The notes beneath the pieces were generated by a model. That model was given only the letters and a program-made list of their open reading frames with translations. It did not search any database and was not told the origin of the DNA. Positions 1-9,037 of a stretch of DNA of 64,000 nucleotides are shown in pieces. Each line of letters opens with the position of its first letter. Positions within the stretch are counted from its first letter, which is position 1. The position numbers and the translations under genes are program-made. This DNA comes from Streptomyces massasporeus (GTDB lineage Bacteria > Actinomycetota > Actinomycetes > Streptomycetales > Streptomycetaceae): NCBI RefSeq assembly GCF_014648995.1, contig NZ_BMSE01000006.1, positions 1 to 64,000 on the forward strand, read 5' to 3'.

Positions 1-13
1 TTTCGGGCCTGAT

Positions 14-31
14 CCCCGGTCAGCGGGGTTT
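14..31 (+). terminator. Possible small terminator at window edge
   Basis: A 5-bp GC stem (ccccg at 14-18, cgggg at 24-28, loop of 5) is followed by a T-rich run, so it could end a gene left of the window. The rest of 32-321 holds no convincing gene. It contains only an AT-rich 12-bp palindrome (CAATTCGAATTG, 134-145) of unknown role. Confidence 0.3.
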
Positions 32-321
32 GTCTTTGCGGCTGTTGGGCCGTTCCGACGTCCCTAACCTTAGCGCGCCCTCTCGGCGATTCCCAAATCG
101 AAGCCGGTGTGGAGTCGATCGGTCGTCGAGTCCCAATTCGAATTGAATTCGGGCGTGCCGAAATCAACCCTGTCGGGAGGTCGAGCTGGTGGTTTGGGTG
201 CCGCTGCTGCGGCGGAAGTGCTGCCGAAGAACCGTTACGGCCCCGCGGCAACCCGAAGAACTCTACGGATCCGCCAGGGGGCTGTCAAGCCGCCCCTGTC
301 AAGGTCTTTTCGGTCCTGGCG

Positions 322-870
322 TCACTCCAGGTCGGTGAGGCGTCCGCCGGCGTCCGGCTGGGCGTCCTCGACCCGCCGGAGCAGACGCGTGAGCACTTCG
401 CCCAGCGCCGTGCGCTCGTCGGGGGTCAGGTCCTGGAGCAGGTCCTCCTCGAAGACCGACGCCAGGCGCATCGCCTCCAGCCACTTCTCTCGCCCCTCGG
501 ATGTCAGTTCCACGATGACTCGTACGCGGTTGGACTCGTCTCGCTCACGGGTCACCAAAGACTCGGCGACCATGCGGTCGATCCGGTGGGTCATCGCGGC
601 CGGGGTGAGGCCGAGGCGCTTGGCGAGGTCGCTGGGGCCCAGTCGGTAGGGAGCACCGGAGAGGACGAGGGCCTTGAGGACCTCCCACTCCGTGTTGCTG
701 ATGCCGAGGGTCGAGGTCTGACGGCCGTAGGCGACGTTCATGCGGCGGTTCAGGCGGGAGAGGGCCGAGACGATCTGCTCGACCTGGGGGTCGAGGTCCT
801 GGAACTCGCGCTGGTACGCGGCGATCTGCTCTTCGAGGGTCGGCTCGCTGGGGCCGGGGGTGTCACCCAT
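322..870 (-). CDS. MarR-family transcriptional regulator
   Basis: A 182-aa winged-helix regulator, typical of the family in length. The wHTH covers roughly residues 60-150 and includes the segment around LGPSDLAKRLGLTPAAMTHR followed by a basic wing (TRERDESNRVRV). An acidic N-terminal helix precedes it. It is divergent from the MFS gene at 981 and shares a control region with an inverted repeat (929-949), which is the usual MarR-plus-efflux-pump layout. I infer that it represses the transporter and itself and is released by a small-molecule ligand. No Shine-Dalgarno lies before the ATG at 870. A promoter-like pair (TTCAAG, 17 bp, GATACT) ends about 6 nt upstream, so the mRNA may be leaderless. 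Confidence 0.88.
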   Translation of the reverse strand: MGDTPGPSEPTLEEQIAAYQREFQDLDPQVEQIVSALSRLNRRMNVAYGRQTSTLGISNTEWEVLKALVLSGAPYRLGPSDLAKRLGLTPAAMTHRIDRMVAESLVTRERDESNRVRVIVELTSEGREKWLEAMRLASVFEEDLLQDLTPDERTALGEVLTRLLRRVEDAQPDAGGRLTDLE

Positions 871-876
871 GTGCGC

Positions 877-949
877 AGTATCGCACGGTCGTTCTTTGCC
901 TTGAAGTCCTTGGGTATGTACTCTTTAGCTTCGAACTTTAGCTTCGAAG
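877..949. promoter_or_regulatory. Divergent promoter and MarR operator
   Basis: On the minus strand a -35-like TTCAAG (complement of 900-905) and -10-like GATACT (complement of 877-882) are 17 bp apart and point at the MarR ATG. On the plus strand TTGAAG (901-906) and TTTAGC (924-929), also 17 bp apart, point at the MFS gene. CTTCGAA at 929-935 and TTCGAAG at 943-949 form a perfect 7-bp inverted repeat with a 7-bp spacer, typical in size for a MarR dimer site. A CTTTAGCTTCGAA motif is also directly repeated here. Confidence 0.6.
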
Positions 950-980
950 TCTTCACTCCTAACTTGTGAGAGAGGTGAAC

Positions 981-2258
981 GTGACCAGGGCGATGGGCGC
1001 AGCGATGCGCCGCATTCACGTGGGTAACGCACTCAGCGCGTTCGGGCTCGGCTTCACGGTCCCGTACCTGTACGTCTACGTGGCGCAGGTGCGAGGGCTG
1101 GGGGCCATGACGGCGGGTCTCGTACTCGCCGTCTTCGCCGTGGCAGCGCTGGTCGTGCTGCCGTTCGCCGGGCGGGCCATCGTCCGGCGGGGTCCGCTGC
1201 CTGTGTTGCTCACCGCCCTGGTCACCGCCGCTGCGGGCGCGCTCAGTCTGGGGATCGCGAGCAGCGCGGCGGCCGTGCTGGTGTCGGCGTCCTTGCTGGG
1301 GGCCGGGCAGGCCGTGATGCAGCCGGCGCTCGCGACGATGATCGTCGACTGCTCGTCGGCGGACACGCGGTCGCGTGCCTTCGCCATGCAGTTCTTCCTG
1401 CAGAACCTGGGGCTCGGCGTCGGTGGCCTGATCGGCGGGCATCTGGTCGACACCACCAGCGCCGCCTCCTTCACCCTGCTCTTCGCGATCGAGGCGGCGA
1501 TGTTCCTGCTGCTGGTCGTGGTGATGGTGACCGTGCGGCTGCCGCACGCGCCGCGGATCGAGGGCGCTCCCCAGGCCTCGGGCCGGGGCAGCTGGAAGCA
1601 GCTGATGGGCAATCGGGCCATGGTGCAGCTGTGCGTGCTGGGCTTCGTGCTGTTCTTCGCCTGCTACGGGCAGTTCGAGTCGGGGCTCAGTGCGTACGGG
1701 GTCGAGGCCGCCGGGATCTCGACGTCCGCGCTGGGGACCGCACTCGCCGCCAACACGCTGATGATCGTCGTCGCGCAGTTCGCCGTGCTGCGGTTCGTGG
1801 AGCGGCGCCGGCGGTCGCGGGTGATCGCCGCTGTCGGACTGATCTGGGCCGTGGCGTGGGCCGTCGCCGGGTACGCGGGGCTCGGGCACGGGAGCCAGGA
1901 GATGGCGACGGCCGCGTTCGTCTCGACGTACGCGCTGTTCGGGCTCGGCGAGGCGATGCTGTCGCCGACGGTGGCCCCGCTGGTCGCGGATCTTGCGCCG
2001 GAGGGGATGGCGGGGCAGTACAACTCCGCGTTCGCCCTGGTCAAGCAGCTCGCGCTGGCCGTCGGGCCGGCGGTGGGCGGGCCGCTGGGGGCTTCCCTGC
2101 ACGCGCCGTACATCGTGGCGTTCCTGGTGTTCTCGCTGGGGATCACCGTCCTGGCCGTGCGGTTGGGGCGGCAGCTGACCGATGTGCAGGATCAGCCGTG
2201 GATCGGCAAGAGCCGGGTCGTGGCACGGGGTGGGGCGCCCGTTTCCGCGGACGTCTGA
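981..2258 (+). CDS. MFS efflux transporter
   Basis: A protein of about 425 aa with around 12 hydrophobic segments and the major-facilitator layout. Between the two halves, at about residues 190-215, there is a basic cytoplasmic loop. The fold begins near GNALSAFGLGFTVPYLYVYV. Small Gly/Ala-rich helices such as LGVGGLIGGHLVD resemble drug:H+ antiporters. I chose the GTG at 981 because GAGAGAGG (968-975) lies 5 nt upstream; an in-frame GTG at 966 would overlap this site. It probably exports a toxic compound under control of the divergent MarR gene. The substrate cannot be read from the sequence. Confidence 0.88.
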   Translation: MTRAMGAAMRRIHVGNALSAFGLGFTVPYLYVYVAQVRGLGAMTAGLVLAVFAVAALVVLPFAGRAIVRRGPLPVLLTALVTAAAGALSLGIASSAAAVLVSASLLGAGQAVMQPALATMIVDCSSADTRSRAFAMQFFLQNLGLGVGGLIGGHLVDTTSAASFTLLFAIEAAMFLLLVVVMVTVRLPHAPRIEGAPQASGRGSWKQLMGNRAMVQLCVLGFVLFFACYGQFESGLSAYGVEAAGISTSALGTALAANTLMIVVAQFAVLRFVERRRRSRVIAAVGLIWAVAWAVAGYAGLGHGSQEMATAAFVSTYALFGLGEAMLSPTVAPLVADLAPEGMAGQYNSAFALVKQLALAVGPAVGGPLGASLHAPYIVAFLVFSLGITVLAVRLGRQLTDVQDQPWIGKSRVVARGGAPVSADV

Positions 2259-2297
2259 TCCCGTTCCCGTCCAGGGCCTGTCGTCCGGTCAGCACAC

Positions 2298-3965
2298 CTA
2301 GGTGGTCTGGGTGCGGGGCAGTGCGAACTCGCACCAGACCGCCTTGCCGCCGCCGGGTGTGCGGCGGCAGCCCCAGTTCGAGGCGATCGTGGCGACGATG
2401 GCGATGCCGCGGCCCGATTCGTCGCCCGGTTCCGCACGGCGGCGTCTGGGGAGGTGGTCGTCGCCGTCGGTGACCTCGATGATCAGCCGTCTGTCCGTAC
2501 GGCGCAGGCGCAGTCTCATCGGCGGGGTGCCGTGCTGGAGGGAGTTGGCGACCAGTTCGCTGGTGGCCAGGACTCCCAGGTCGTGCAGGTCGGCGGGGAA
2601 GCGCCAGCTGGTCAGGACGCCGGAGGCGAAGGCACGCGCGCGGGGGGCCGCTTCCACGCCGCCCAGGAGTTCCAGGGCGGCGTTGCGGAAGAGCTCGCCG
2701 TCCGCTCCCGTGCGGGCGGGGTGCTGGAGGACCAGGACGGCCACGTCGTCGTCGTGGTCGGGGGTTACGCCGGCGGAGCGGACCAGGCGGTCGCAGACGA
2801 CCTGGGGTGTTCCTGTGGCGCCGGCCAGGGCGCGCTCCAGGGCGGCGATGCCCTCGTCCAGGTCCGCGTCGCGGCGCTCCACCAGGCCGTCCGTGTAGAG
2901 GACGGCCGTGGAGCCGGGGGCGAGGGGGATCGAGCCCGAGGCGTGCATCCAGCCGCCGGTTCCGAGCGGGGGGCCCGTGGGTTCGTCGGCGCGCAGGACC
3001 GTGCCGTTCTCGTCGCGGACGAGGATCGGCAGGTGGCCGGCCGAGGAGTAGACCAGCTTGCCCTCGTTCGGGTCGTGGATGGCGTACGCGCACGTGGCGA
3101 TCTGGTTGGCGTCGATCTCGGCGGCCAGGCCGTCCAGAAGCTGGAGGACCTCGTGCGGGGGGAGGTCGAGGCGGGCGTAGGCGCGGACCGCCGTGCGGAG
3201 CTGGCCCATGACCGCCGCGGCGCGGACGCCCCGGCCCATGACGTCGCCGATGACCAGGGCCGTGCGGCCGCCGCCCAGGGTGATGACGTCGTACCAGTCG
3301 CCGCCGACCGCGGCTTCGGTGCCGCCGGGGTGGTAGGTGGCGGCGATGCGCAGGTCGTCCGGCTGCTCGAGCTCCTGGGGGAGCAGGGAGCGCTGGAGGG
3401 TGACCGCCGTTTCGCGCTGGCGGCGTTCGCTGGCGCGCAGGCGTTCGGCGGCTTCGGCGTGGTCGGTGACGTCGGTGGCGAAGACGAGGACGCCGCGACC
3501 GTCGCTGCCGCCCTTGCCGTCGCCCTGGGCGACCGGGATGCAGGTGAAGGTGTAGGAGCGGCCGTCGGGAGCCTTGCGGGACTTGACCGTGCGCGGTTTG
3601 CCGCTGCGCTGGACCTGGTCCAGGAGGGGGAACAGGCCGAGGGCGTCCAGCTCGGGGAGCGCCTCGCGGGCGCGCTCGCCCAGGGGGCGTACGCCGAAGG
3701 CGGTCGTGTAGGCGTCGTTGACGTAGGCGATGCGGTGGTCGGGGCCGTGGACCAGGGCGACGAGGGAGGGGACGCGGTCGAGTACCTCACGCACCCGCAG
3801 TTCGTCGACGGCGGGTACGGAGGGTGACTCGTCGGTCGGTCGTTCGGCACGGGCGGCGGGTACGGAGCCTTCCCCCCGCCGGTCCGGGGAGGCCGTCTGC
3901 TCGGTCCGCGCTGCGGCGCGGCGCTGCGTTCCGGGGAGCCGGGCGCTCCAGCGCGTGAAGTTCAC
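2298..3965 (-). CDS. PAS - PP2C (SpoIIE) - HATPase regulatory phosphatase
   Basis: About 555 aa in three parts: a PAS sensor (about 50-170, RVPSLVALVHGPDHRIAYVND), a SpoIIE/RsbU-type PP2C phosphatase (about 205-410) and a C-terminal GHKL anti-sigma-like ATPase (about 430-545). The PP2C metal ligands are present (GGDWYD, GDVMGRG, YTDGLVE, DHDDDVAV). The ATPase keeps its N box (SELVANSLQHG) and a degenerate G2 region. This architecture is abundant in Streptomyces and acts on anti-sigma antagonists of the RsbV type. The GTG at 3965 is preferred (AAGGA just upstream); a GTG at 4001 would add 12 residues. It is monocistronic between convergent and co-directional neighbours, and its partner sigma factor is unknown. 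Confidence 0.85.
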   Translation of the reverse strand: MNFTRWSARLPGTQRRAAARTEQTASPDRRGEGSVPAARAERPTDESPSVPAVDELRVREVLDRVPSLVALVHGPDHRIAYVNDAYTTAFGVRPLGERAREALPELDALGLFPLLDQVQRSGKPRTVKSRKAPDGRSYTFTCIPVAQGDGKGGSDGRGVLVFATDVTDHAEAAERLRASERRQRETAVTLQRSLLPQELEQPDDLRIAATYHPGGTEAAVGGDWYDVITLGGGRTALVIGDVMGRGVRAAAVMGQLRTAVRAYARLDLPPHEVLQLLDGLAAEIDANQIATCAYAIHDPNEGKLVYSSAGHLPILVRDENGTVLRADEPTGPPLGTGGWMHASGSIPLAPGSTAVLYTDGLVERRDADLDEGIAALERALAGATGTPQVVCDRLVRSAGVTPDHDDDVAVLVLQHPARTGADGELFRNAALELLGGVEAAPRARAFASGVLTSWRFPADLHDLGVLATSELVANSLQHGTPPMRLRLRRTDRRLIIEVTDGDDHLPRRRRAEPGDESGRGIAIVATIASNWGCRRTPGGGKAVWCEFALPRTQTT

Positions 3966-4139
3966 GAATCCTTGCCTCGTGTAGTGGTCGGCGGCCGGCA
4001 CCGGAACCGGCCGGGGCCCCGGGGGGCCCGCACCGGGGCGAGTGGTGGCATGCCCGCGGTGGTGGACCAGTCTGGCAGTGCGCGGACCGGACCGACATCC
4101 GTCAGACGCCGGGCCGGCCGATGGAGTTCCTGGGTCCGG

Positions 4140-5519
4140 TCAGGACGACCCCTTCGGGTTGTGCGGGGGGTCCAGAGAAGGCTTTCCACCGGCCGCGAGT
4201 TCGAACTCCGCCCGGGGGTGTTCGAGTGAACCCAGGGAGACGATCTCCCGTTTGAACAGGCCGGCCAGCGCCCATTCGGCGAGCACGCGCGCCTTGCGGT
4301 TGAAGGTGGGCACGCGGCTGAGGTGGTAGGCGCGGTGCATGAACCAGGCGGGGTAGCCCTTGAGCTTGCGCCCGTACACATGGGCGACGCCCTTGTGCAG
4401 GCCCAGGGAGGCGACCGAGCCGACGTAGGCGTGTTCGTATGTCTCAAGGGGTTCGCCGCGCAGGGAGTGGACGATGTTGTCGGCGAGGACCTTGGCCTGG
4501 CGGACGGCGTGCTGGGCGTTGGGGGCGCACTCGCGGCCCTGCTCCTCGGCGGTGACGTCGGGGACGGCGGCCGCGTCTCCCGCGGCCCACGCGTGCGTGG
4601 TGCCGTCGACCGACAACTCCGGCGTGCAGGTGAGGCGTCCACGACCGTTGCGGGGCAGGTCGGTGGCGGCGAGCACCGGGTGGGGTTTCACGCCGGCCGT
4701 CCAGACGACCGTACGGGTGGGGAAGCGGGCGCCGTCGCTGAGGACGGCGACCCGGTCGGCGCAGGATTCGAGGCGGGTCTCCAGGCGCACGTCGATGTTG
4801 CGGCGGCGCAGCTCGGTGACGGTGTAGCGGCCCATCTCCTCGCCGACCTCGGGCAGGATCCGGTCCGAGGCCTCGACGAGGATCCACTTCATGTCCTCGG
4901 GCTGGACGTTGTGGTAGTACCGCGCGGCGTAGCGGGCCATGTCCTCCAGTTCGCCGAGTGCCTCCACGCCCGCGAAGCCGCCACCGACGAAGACGAAGGT
5001 GAGGGCCGCGTCGCGGATCGCGGGGTCGCGGGTGGAGGAGGCGATGTCCATCTGCTCGATGACGTGGTTGCGCAGGCCGATGGCCTCCTCGACCGTCTTG
5101 AAGCCGATGCCGTGGTCGGCGAGGCCGGGGACCGGCAGGGTGCGCGAGACGGAACCGGGGGCGAGGACGAGCTGGTCGTAGGAGAGCCGCTGTCCGCCCG
5201 TGCCCTCCTCCTCGGTGGCGAGGGTGGTGACGGTGGCGGTGCGTTTGGCGTGGTCGACGGCGGTGACCTCGCCGATCAGGATCCGGCACCGGTCGAGGAC
5301 GCGGCGCAGCGGTACGACGACGTGGCGCGGCGAGATCGCGCCGGCGGCGGCCTCGGGGAGGAAGGGCTGGTAGGTCATGTACGGGTCGGGGGTGACGACG
5401 GTGATCTCGACCTCGCCCCGGTCCAGTTCCCGTTTCAGTCTGCGCTGCAGGCGCAGGGCCGTGTACATCCCGACGTAGCCGCCACCGACAACGAGAATGC
5501 GCGCACGTTCCTTCACCAC
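4140..5519 (-). CDS. ndh: Type II NADH dehydrogenase-like FAD oxidoreductase
   Basis: A two-Rossmann flavoprotein of about 459 aa. The FAD site is ILVVGGGYVGMYTALRL near the N terminus and the NAD(P)H site is FVFVGGGFAGVEALGEL at about residue 160-180. The motif TWAAGDAAAVPD around residue 310 binds flavin. The C terminus, with amphipathic helices, is the usual membrane anchor. It should pass electrons from NADH to menaquinone without proton pumping. The reading frame stays open to 5669, but the homologous part begins at the GTG near 5519. Starts at 5516, or slightly upstream (VDKRKRR), are also possible. The upstream part of the frame, from 5520 to 5669, looks non-coding. Confidence 0.85.
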   Translation of the reverse strand: MVKERARILVVGGGYVGMYTALRLQRRLKRELDRGEVEITVVTPDPYMTYQPFLPEAAAGAISPRHVVVPLRRVLDRCRILIGEVTAVDHAKRTATVTTLATEEEGTGGQRLSYDQLVLAPGSVSRTLPVPGLADHGIGFKTVEEAIGLRNHVIEQMDIASSTRDPAIRDAALTFVFVGGGFAGVEALGELEDMARYAARYYHNVQPEDMKWILVEASDRILPEVGEEMGRYTVTELRRRNIDVRLETRLESCADRVAVLSDGARFPTRTVVWTAGVKPHPVLAATDLPRNGRGRLTCTPELSVDGTTHAWAAGDAAAVPDVTAEEQGRECAPNAQHAVRQAKVLADNIVHSLRGEPLETYEHAYVGSVASLGLHKGVAHVYGRKLKGYPAWFMHRAYHLSRVPTFNRKARVLAEWALAGLFKREIVSLGSLEHPRAEFELAAGGKPSLDPPHNPKGSS

Positions 5520-5894
5520 CCCATGACGCACCCGTCGCTTGCGTTTGTCCACAGCCTCGACGAATTGTGTGACCGGAGCGGGACGGCGCGCGGAGTTGGC
5601 CGGAATACCGACCTTGTGCACATAGATGCAGGTCAGGAGGGGTGGTGCGGGGGGCGTGCGGGGGCACATTCGGGACGTATGCGGCCCGTACTCCGATCGG
5701 TGGGCGCTCCGTGCGGAACCTGCCCCTTCTGAATTGACTCCCTCTCAACTATGTTCGTGTGTCGACGGGGTGTAGGGGGATGTGCTCACCGGGGTCCGCG
5801 ACGGGCGGGCCGCGGGACCGGGCCGTTCCCTCGCTCCGGTATCGAATGGCGGGGAGTGTCTCCGGGGGGAGACGTCATTACCGGGGGAATGCTT

Positions 5895-6659
5895 ATGCAT
5901 GTTCAGGACTCTCATTGGTCGCCCGCGTCCGCACTCGCGGCGGGCGGCATGACGATGAGCGCGGCGGGCAACGGACGCGACACGTCGCGGACGACGCCGC
6001 TGCGCGTGGACGCACAGCGCAATCTGGAGCACGTGCTGCGTGCGGCGCGCGAGGTCTTCGGCGAGCTGGGGTACGGCGCGCCGATGGAGGACGTGGCGCG
6101 GCGTGCGCGCGTCGGTGTGGGCACGGTGTACCGGCGGTTCCCGAGCAAGGACGTCCTGGTGCGGCGGATAGCCGAGGAGGAGACCTCCCGGCTGACCGAC
6201 CAGGCGCGTGCGGCGCTCGGGCAGGAGGACGAGCCGTGGTCGGCGCTGTCGCGCTTCCTGCGGACGTCGGTGGCCTCCGGCGCCGGGCGGCTGCTGCCGC
6301 CGCAGGTGCTGCGGGTCTCGGTCGAGGACGGTGCCTCAGGGCCGCGGGTGCCGCAGCAGCGGACCCAGCCGGGCACGACGGAGCTGCGGCTGGTGCCGGA
6401 CCAGCCCGTCGCGGTCGCCTCGGTACCGGCGGTCGGGGCCGAGGACGACGCCGGGACGTCGGCGCTGCTCGAGGTCGTGGGCCAGCTCGTGGACCGGGCG
6501 CGTGCGGCCGGTGAGCTGCGGGCGGACGTGTCGGTGTCGGACGTGCTGCTGGTGATCGCCACAGCCGCGCCCTCACTGCCGGACGCCGCTCAGCAGGCGG
6601 CCGCGTCGGCCCGGCTGCTGGACATCCTGCTGGAGGGGCTGCGCTCGCGACCGGCGTGA
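5895..6659 (+). CDS. TetR-family transcriptional regulator
   Basis: About 254 aa with an N-terminal TetR DNA-binding domain (about 35-85). It reads RNLEHVLRAAREVFGELGYG, then MEDVARRARVGVGTVYRRFP, the standard recognition helix and tail. The C-terminal ligand domain is Ala/Val-rich and has an inserted polar stretch (GPRVPQQRTQPGTTELRLVPD) unusual in the fold. The ATG at 5895 has GGGGG 7 nt upstream; the ATG at 5889 overlaps this site. It is divergent from ndh across about 370 bp, so it could regulate it, but no clear palindrome was seen. Confidence 0.85.
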   Translation: MHVQDSHWSPASALAAGGMTMSAAGNGRDTSRTTPLRVDAQRNLEHVLRAAREVFGELGYGAPMEDVARRARVGVGTVYRRFPSKDVLVRRIAEEETSRLTDQARAALGQEDEPWSALSRFLRTSVASGAGRLLPPQVLRVSVEDGASGPRVPQQRTQPGTTELRLVPDQPVAVASVPAVGAEDDAGTSALLEVVGQLVDRARAAGELRADVSVSDVLLVIATAAPSLPDAAQQAAASARLLDILLEGLRSRPA

Positions 6660-6750
6660 CCCACCGGGGCTCGGGGCCCGCGGCTCGGGGCGAACAGGCC
6701 CGGGCCGGGTGGGCCCCAGGGCTCGGGCGGGACGTCCCGGCCCTGCGCGG

Positions 6751-6868
6751 AATGGGGAGCGAGCCTCCCCGCCCGCAGCGAGAAGGGGAGCCTTCCCCGC
6801 CGCAGCGAGAACAGGGAGCCCTCCCCGCCCGGAGCCGCCCGGAGCGAAAGAGGAGCCTTCCCCGAATG
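6751..6868 (+). repeat. Tandem imperfect hairpin repeats
   Basis: Between the TetR and sigma genes, a unit of about 27-31 bp recurs three to four times. Each unit pairs a GGGGAGC...CTCCCC mini-hairpin with a GCAGCGAGAA-like linker. The copies diverge towards the 3' side. They lie just after the TetR stop (6659), so they may act as a transcription end or RNA-stability element. No gene is seen in 6660-7006. Confidence 0.5.
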
Positions 6869-6883
6869 GGTGACGGCTAGTAC

Positions 6884-6955
6884 TGCCATGTGGCGAATCC
6901 CCACGGATGAGTGATCGTCCGAACTATGGGGTTCTGACCAAATGCCAATATGGCA
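6884..6955. promoter_or_regulatory. Paired TGCCA/TGGCA inverted repeats before the sigma gene
   Basis: TGCCA-TG-TGGCG starts at 6884 and TGCCA-ATA-TGGCA lies at 6943-6955, so two similar short palindromes sit 59 bp apart in the leader of the sigma gene at 7007. A regulator binding both could control it. Which protein binds is unknown. Confidence 0.35.
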
Positions 6956-7006
6956 CGCTGACCCGGTGGTCTGGACGGGTTGGGCGGCTGGCGGGGGCTT
7001 TCCGCG

Positions 7007-9016
7007 ATGAGCGGTGACGGGCGGGACGAGTCGAGCGGCGGCGGGAGCGGCGACGCCACGGCCGGCGGCCCGGTGCCGCCGAAGGTGCCGAGCCAGGGCG
7101 GACGCGCGAGCGTGCCGCCCGGCGGTCACCCCGCCGACGGCTCGGTCCCGGCCCAGCGCGACTGGCACGCGGACAGCGTCCTGCCGCCGCCGCGCGAGAT
7201 GCCGCCGTCCGACGCCGACCTCATCGACCGCATGCGCGCGGGCGACGACACGGCGTACGAGGAGCTGTACCGGCGCCATGCGCAGGCCGTGCGCCGGTAC
7301 GCCCGCACCTGCTGCCGGGACGCCCACACCGCGGAGGACCTGACCGCCGAGGTCTTCGCCCGCATGCTCCAGGCGGTACGCGGCGGCGCGGGGCCCGCGC
7401 ACGCGGTGCGCGCGTACCTGCTCACCTCCGTCCGGCGCGTCGCCGCCTCCTGGACACGGTCGGCGCGGCGCGAGCAACTCGTCGACGACTTCGCCGTGTT
7501 CGCCGCCCGGTCCGCACGCGGATCCGACGTGTCCGACGACGACACGCTCGAACTCGGCGCAGACGTACGGGCGATGCACGAGGCCGAGCAGTCCATGGCC
7601 ATGCGGGCCTTCCGGTCACTGCCGGAGCGCTGGCAGGCCGTGCTGTGGCACACCGAGATCGAGGACGAGTCGCCCAGCGAGGTCGCGACGCTGTTCGGGC
7701 TCGACGCCAACGGCACACGCGTGCTCGCCAGCCGGGCCCGCGAGGGCCTCAAGCAGGCCTACCTCCAAGCCCACGTCAGCGCCACGCTCACCGCCGACGA
7801 GGAGTGCGCCCGCTACGCCGACCAGCTCGGCACGTATGCCCGCGGGCGGCTGCGCACCCGGGCCGAGCGGGGGCTGCGCAAGCACCTGGAGGAGTGCGCG
7901 AAGTGCCGGCTGGCCGCGCTGCAGATCGAAGAAGTGGCCGGCGGTATCCCGGCGGTCGTGCCGGTCGCGGTCATCGGCTGGTTCGGGGCCGCCGGGTATG
8001 CGAAGGCGGCCGGGCTCATCGCCGGGGGCGCGGGAGCGGCCGGTGCGGCGGGGGCGGCAGCGGCGACGGGAGGCACGACCGGTGGGGCGGCCTCGGCGGG
8101 CGGTTCGGCAGCGACGGGCGGCGGATCGGCCGGAGGGGCCGGAGGCGGGGGTGGTGCGGCGGCCTCCGAGGGGCTCGGCGCGCCGTTGAAGGCCGGTATC
8201 GCGGCCGGTGTGGTCGCCGTCGGGGTGGTGGCCGCGGTGGTGATGGCCCTGGCCGGCAACGAGAAGCCGAAGGAGGAGGCCGGAACCGCTCCTTCGTCCC
8301 CCAAGCCGTCGTCGGTGGTGCGACCCGGTGAGCCCACGCCCCCACCCCCACCCTCACGGCAGGACCCGGACCCGGACCCGGGTCCGCGCCCGCCGGGGAT
8401 CATGCCCGCGCGCGCCGAGACACCCGTGCCGACACCGAGCTCCAGGACCAGTCCGGCCCCGGACCAGGACCCTACCCCCACCCCGCCCCGAAAGCCCGCT
8501 CCCCCACCCGAGCCCCCGAAACCGACACCACCCCCCGCCCCCACACCGACGCCCACTCCCCCGCCGCCCCCGCCTCCCGCCCCGGCCGTCTACCAGTGGA
8601 GCGAACTGTCGTACGACATCAGCGGCGACGGCACGAAGCCCGAGATGCGGATCGGTTCGAGCAGCTGGGTCTGGAAGCGCTCCGGCCTGTCGGTCGGCGA
8701 CCAGCGCTACGCCCACGGCGTCACCGTGCACGGCCGCTCGTCCGTCACCATCGACCTCAACCGCTCCTGCTCGTCGTACGACGCGCTCGTGGGGGTGGAC
8801 GACATGACGCTGAGGCTCGGCAAGGTGTACTTCTCGGTCTACGCCGACGGGGCCCGGCTGTGGCGGTCCCCGCTGGTCGAGGGCGGCGACCCGGCCGTGG
8901 CCGTCCATGTGAACCTCGCCGGGCGCAGCACGGTCCGGCTGGTGGTGGAACCCCGCAGCGCCCTCGACAACCTGATGCCGGTGGACTGGGCAGAGTCCAG
9001 GTTCACCTGCGGCTAG
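7007..9016 (+). CDS. Sigma factor fused to zinc finger, TM segment and NPCBM-like domain
   Basis: A 669-aa fusion. After a disordered Gly/Pro head come sigma region 2 (about 71-150, YEELYRRHAQAVRRYARTCC) and region 4 (about 195-255, LPERWQAVLWHTEIEDESPSEVA), as in ECF sigma factors. Next is an anti-sigma-type zinc-binding motif H293-x3-C297-x2-C300, then Gly/Ala-rich sequence. A single membrane span follows (about 396-416, AGIAAGVVAVGVVAAVVMAL), then about 95 residues of Pro/Thr-rich wall-spanning sequence. A beta-rich C-terminal domain (about 527-669) resembles NPCBM carbohydrate-binding modules (YAHGVTVHGRSSVTIDL, LVGVD). Sigma and sensor are thus on one chain. ATG 7007 has GGGGG 9 nt upstream; a TTG at 6980 is possible. 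Activation probably needs proteolytic release or conformational change, which is inference. Confidence 0.85.
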   Translation: MSGDGRDESSGGGSGDATAGGPVPPKVPSQGGRASVPPGGHPADGSVPAQRDWHADSVLPPPREMPPSDADLIDRMRAGDDTAYEELYRRHAQAVRRYARTCCRDAHTAEDLTAEVFARMLQAVRGGAGPAHAVRAYLLTSVRRVAASWTRSARREQLVDDFAVFAARSARGSDVSDDDTLELGADVRAMHEAEQSMAMRAFRSLPERWQAVLWHTEIEDESPSEVATLFGLDANGTRVLASRAREGLKQAYLQAHVSATLTADEECARYADQLGTYARGRLRTRAERGLRKHLEECAKCRLAALQIEEVAGGIPAVVPVAVIGWFGAAGYAKAAGLIAGGAGAAGAAGAAAATGGTTGGAASAGGSAATGGGSAGGAGGGGGAAASEGLGAPLKAGIAAGVVAVGVVAAVVMALAGNEKPKEEAGTAPSSPKPSSVVRPGEPTPPPPPSRQDPDPDPGPRPPGIMPARAETPVPTPSSRTSPAPDQDPTPTPPRKPAPPPEPPKPTPPPAPTPTPTPPPPPPPAPAVYQWSELSYDISGDGTKPEMRIGSSSWVWKRSGLSVGDQRYAHGVTVHGRSSVTIDLNRSCSSYDALVGVDDMTLRLGKVYFSVYADGARLWRSPLVEGGDPAVAVHVNLAGRSTVRLVVEPRSALDNLMPVDWAESRFTCG

Positions 9017-9037
9017 GCCTGTTGGGGGTACGACGGT

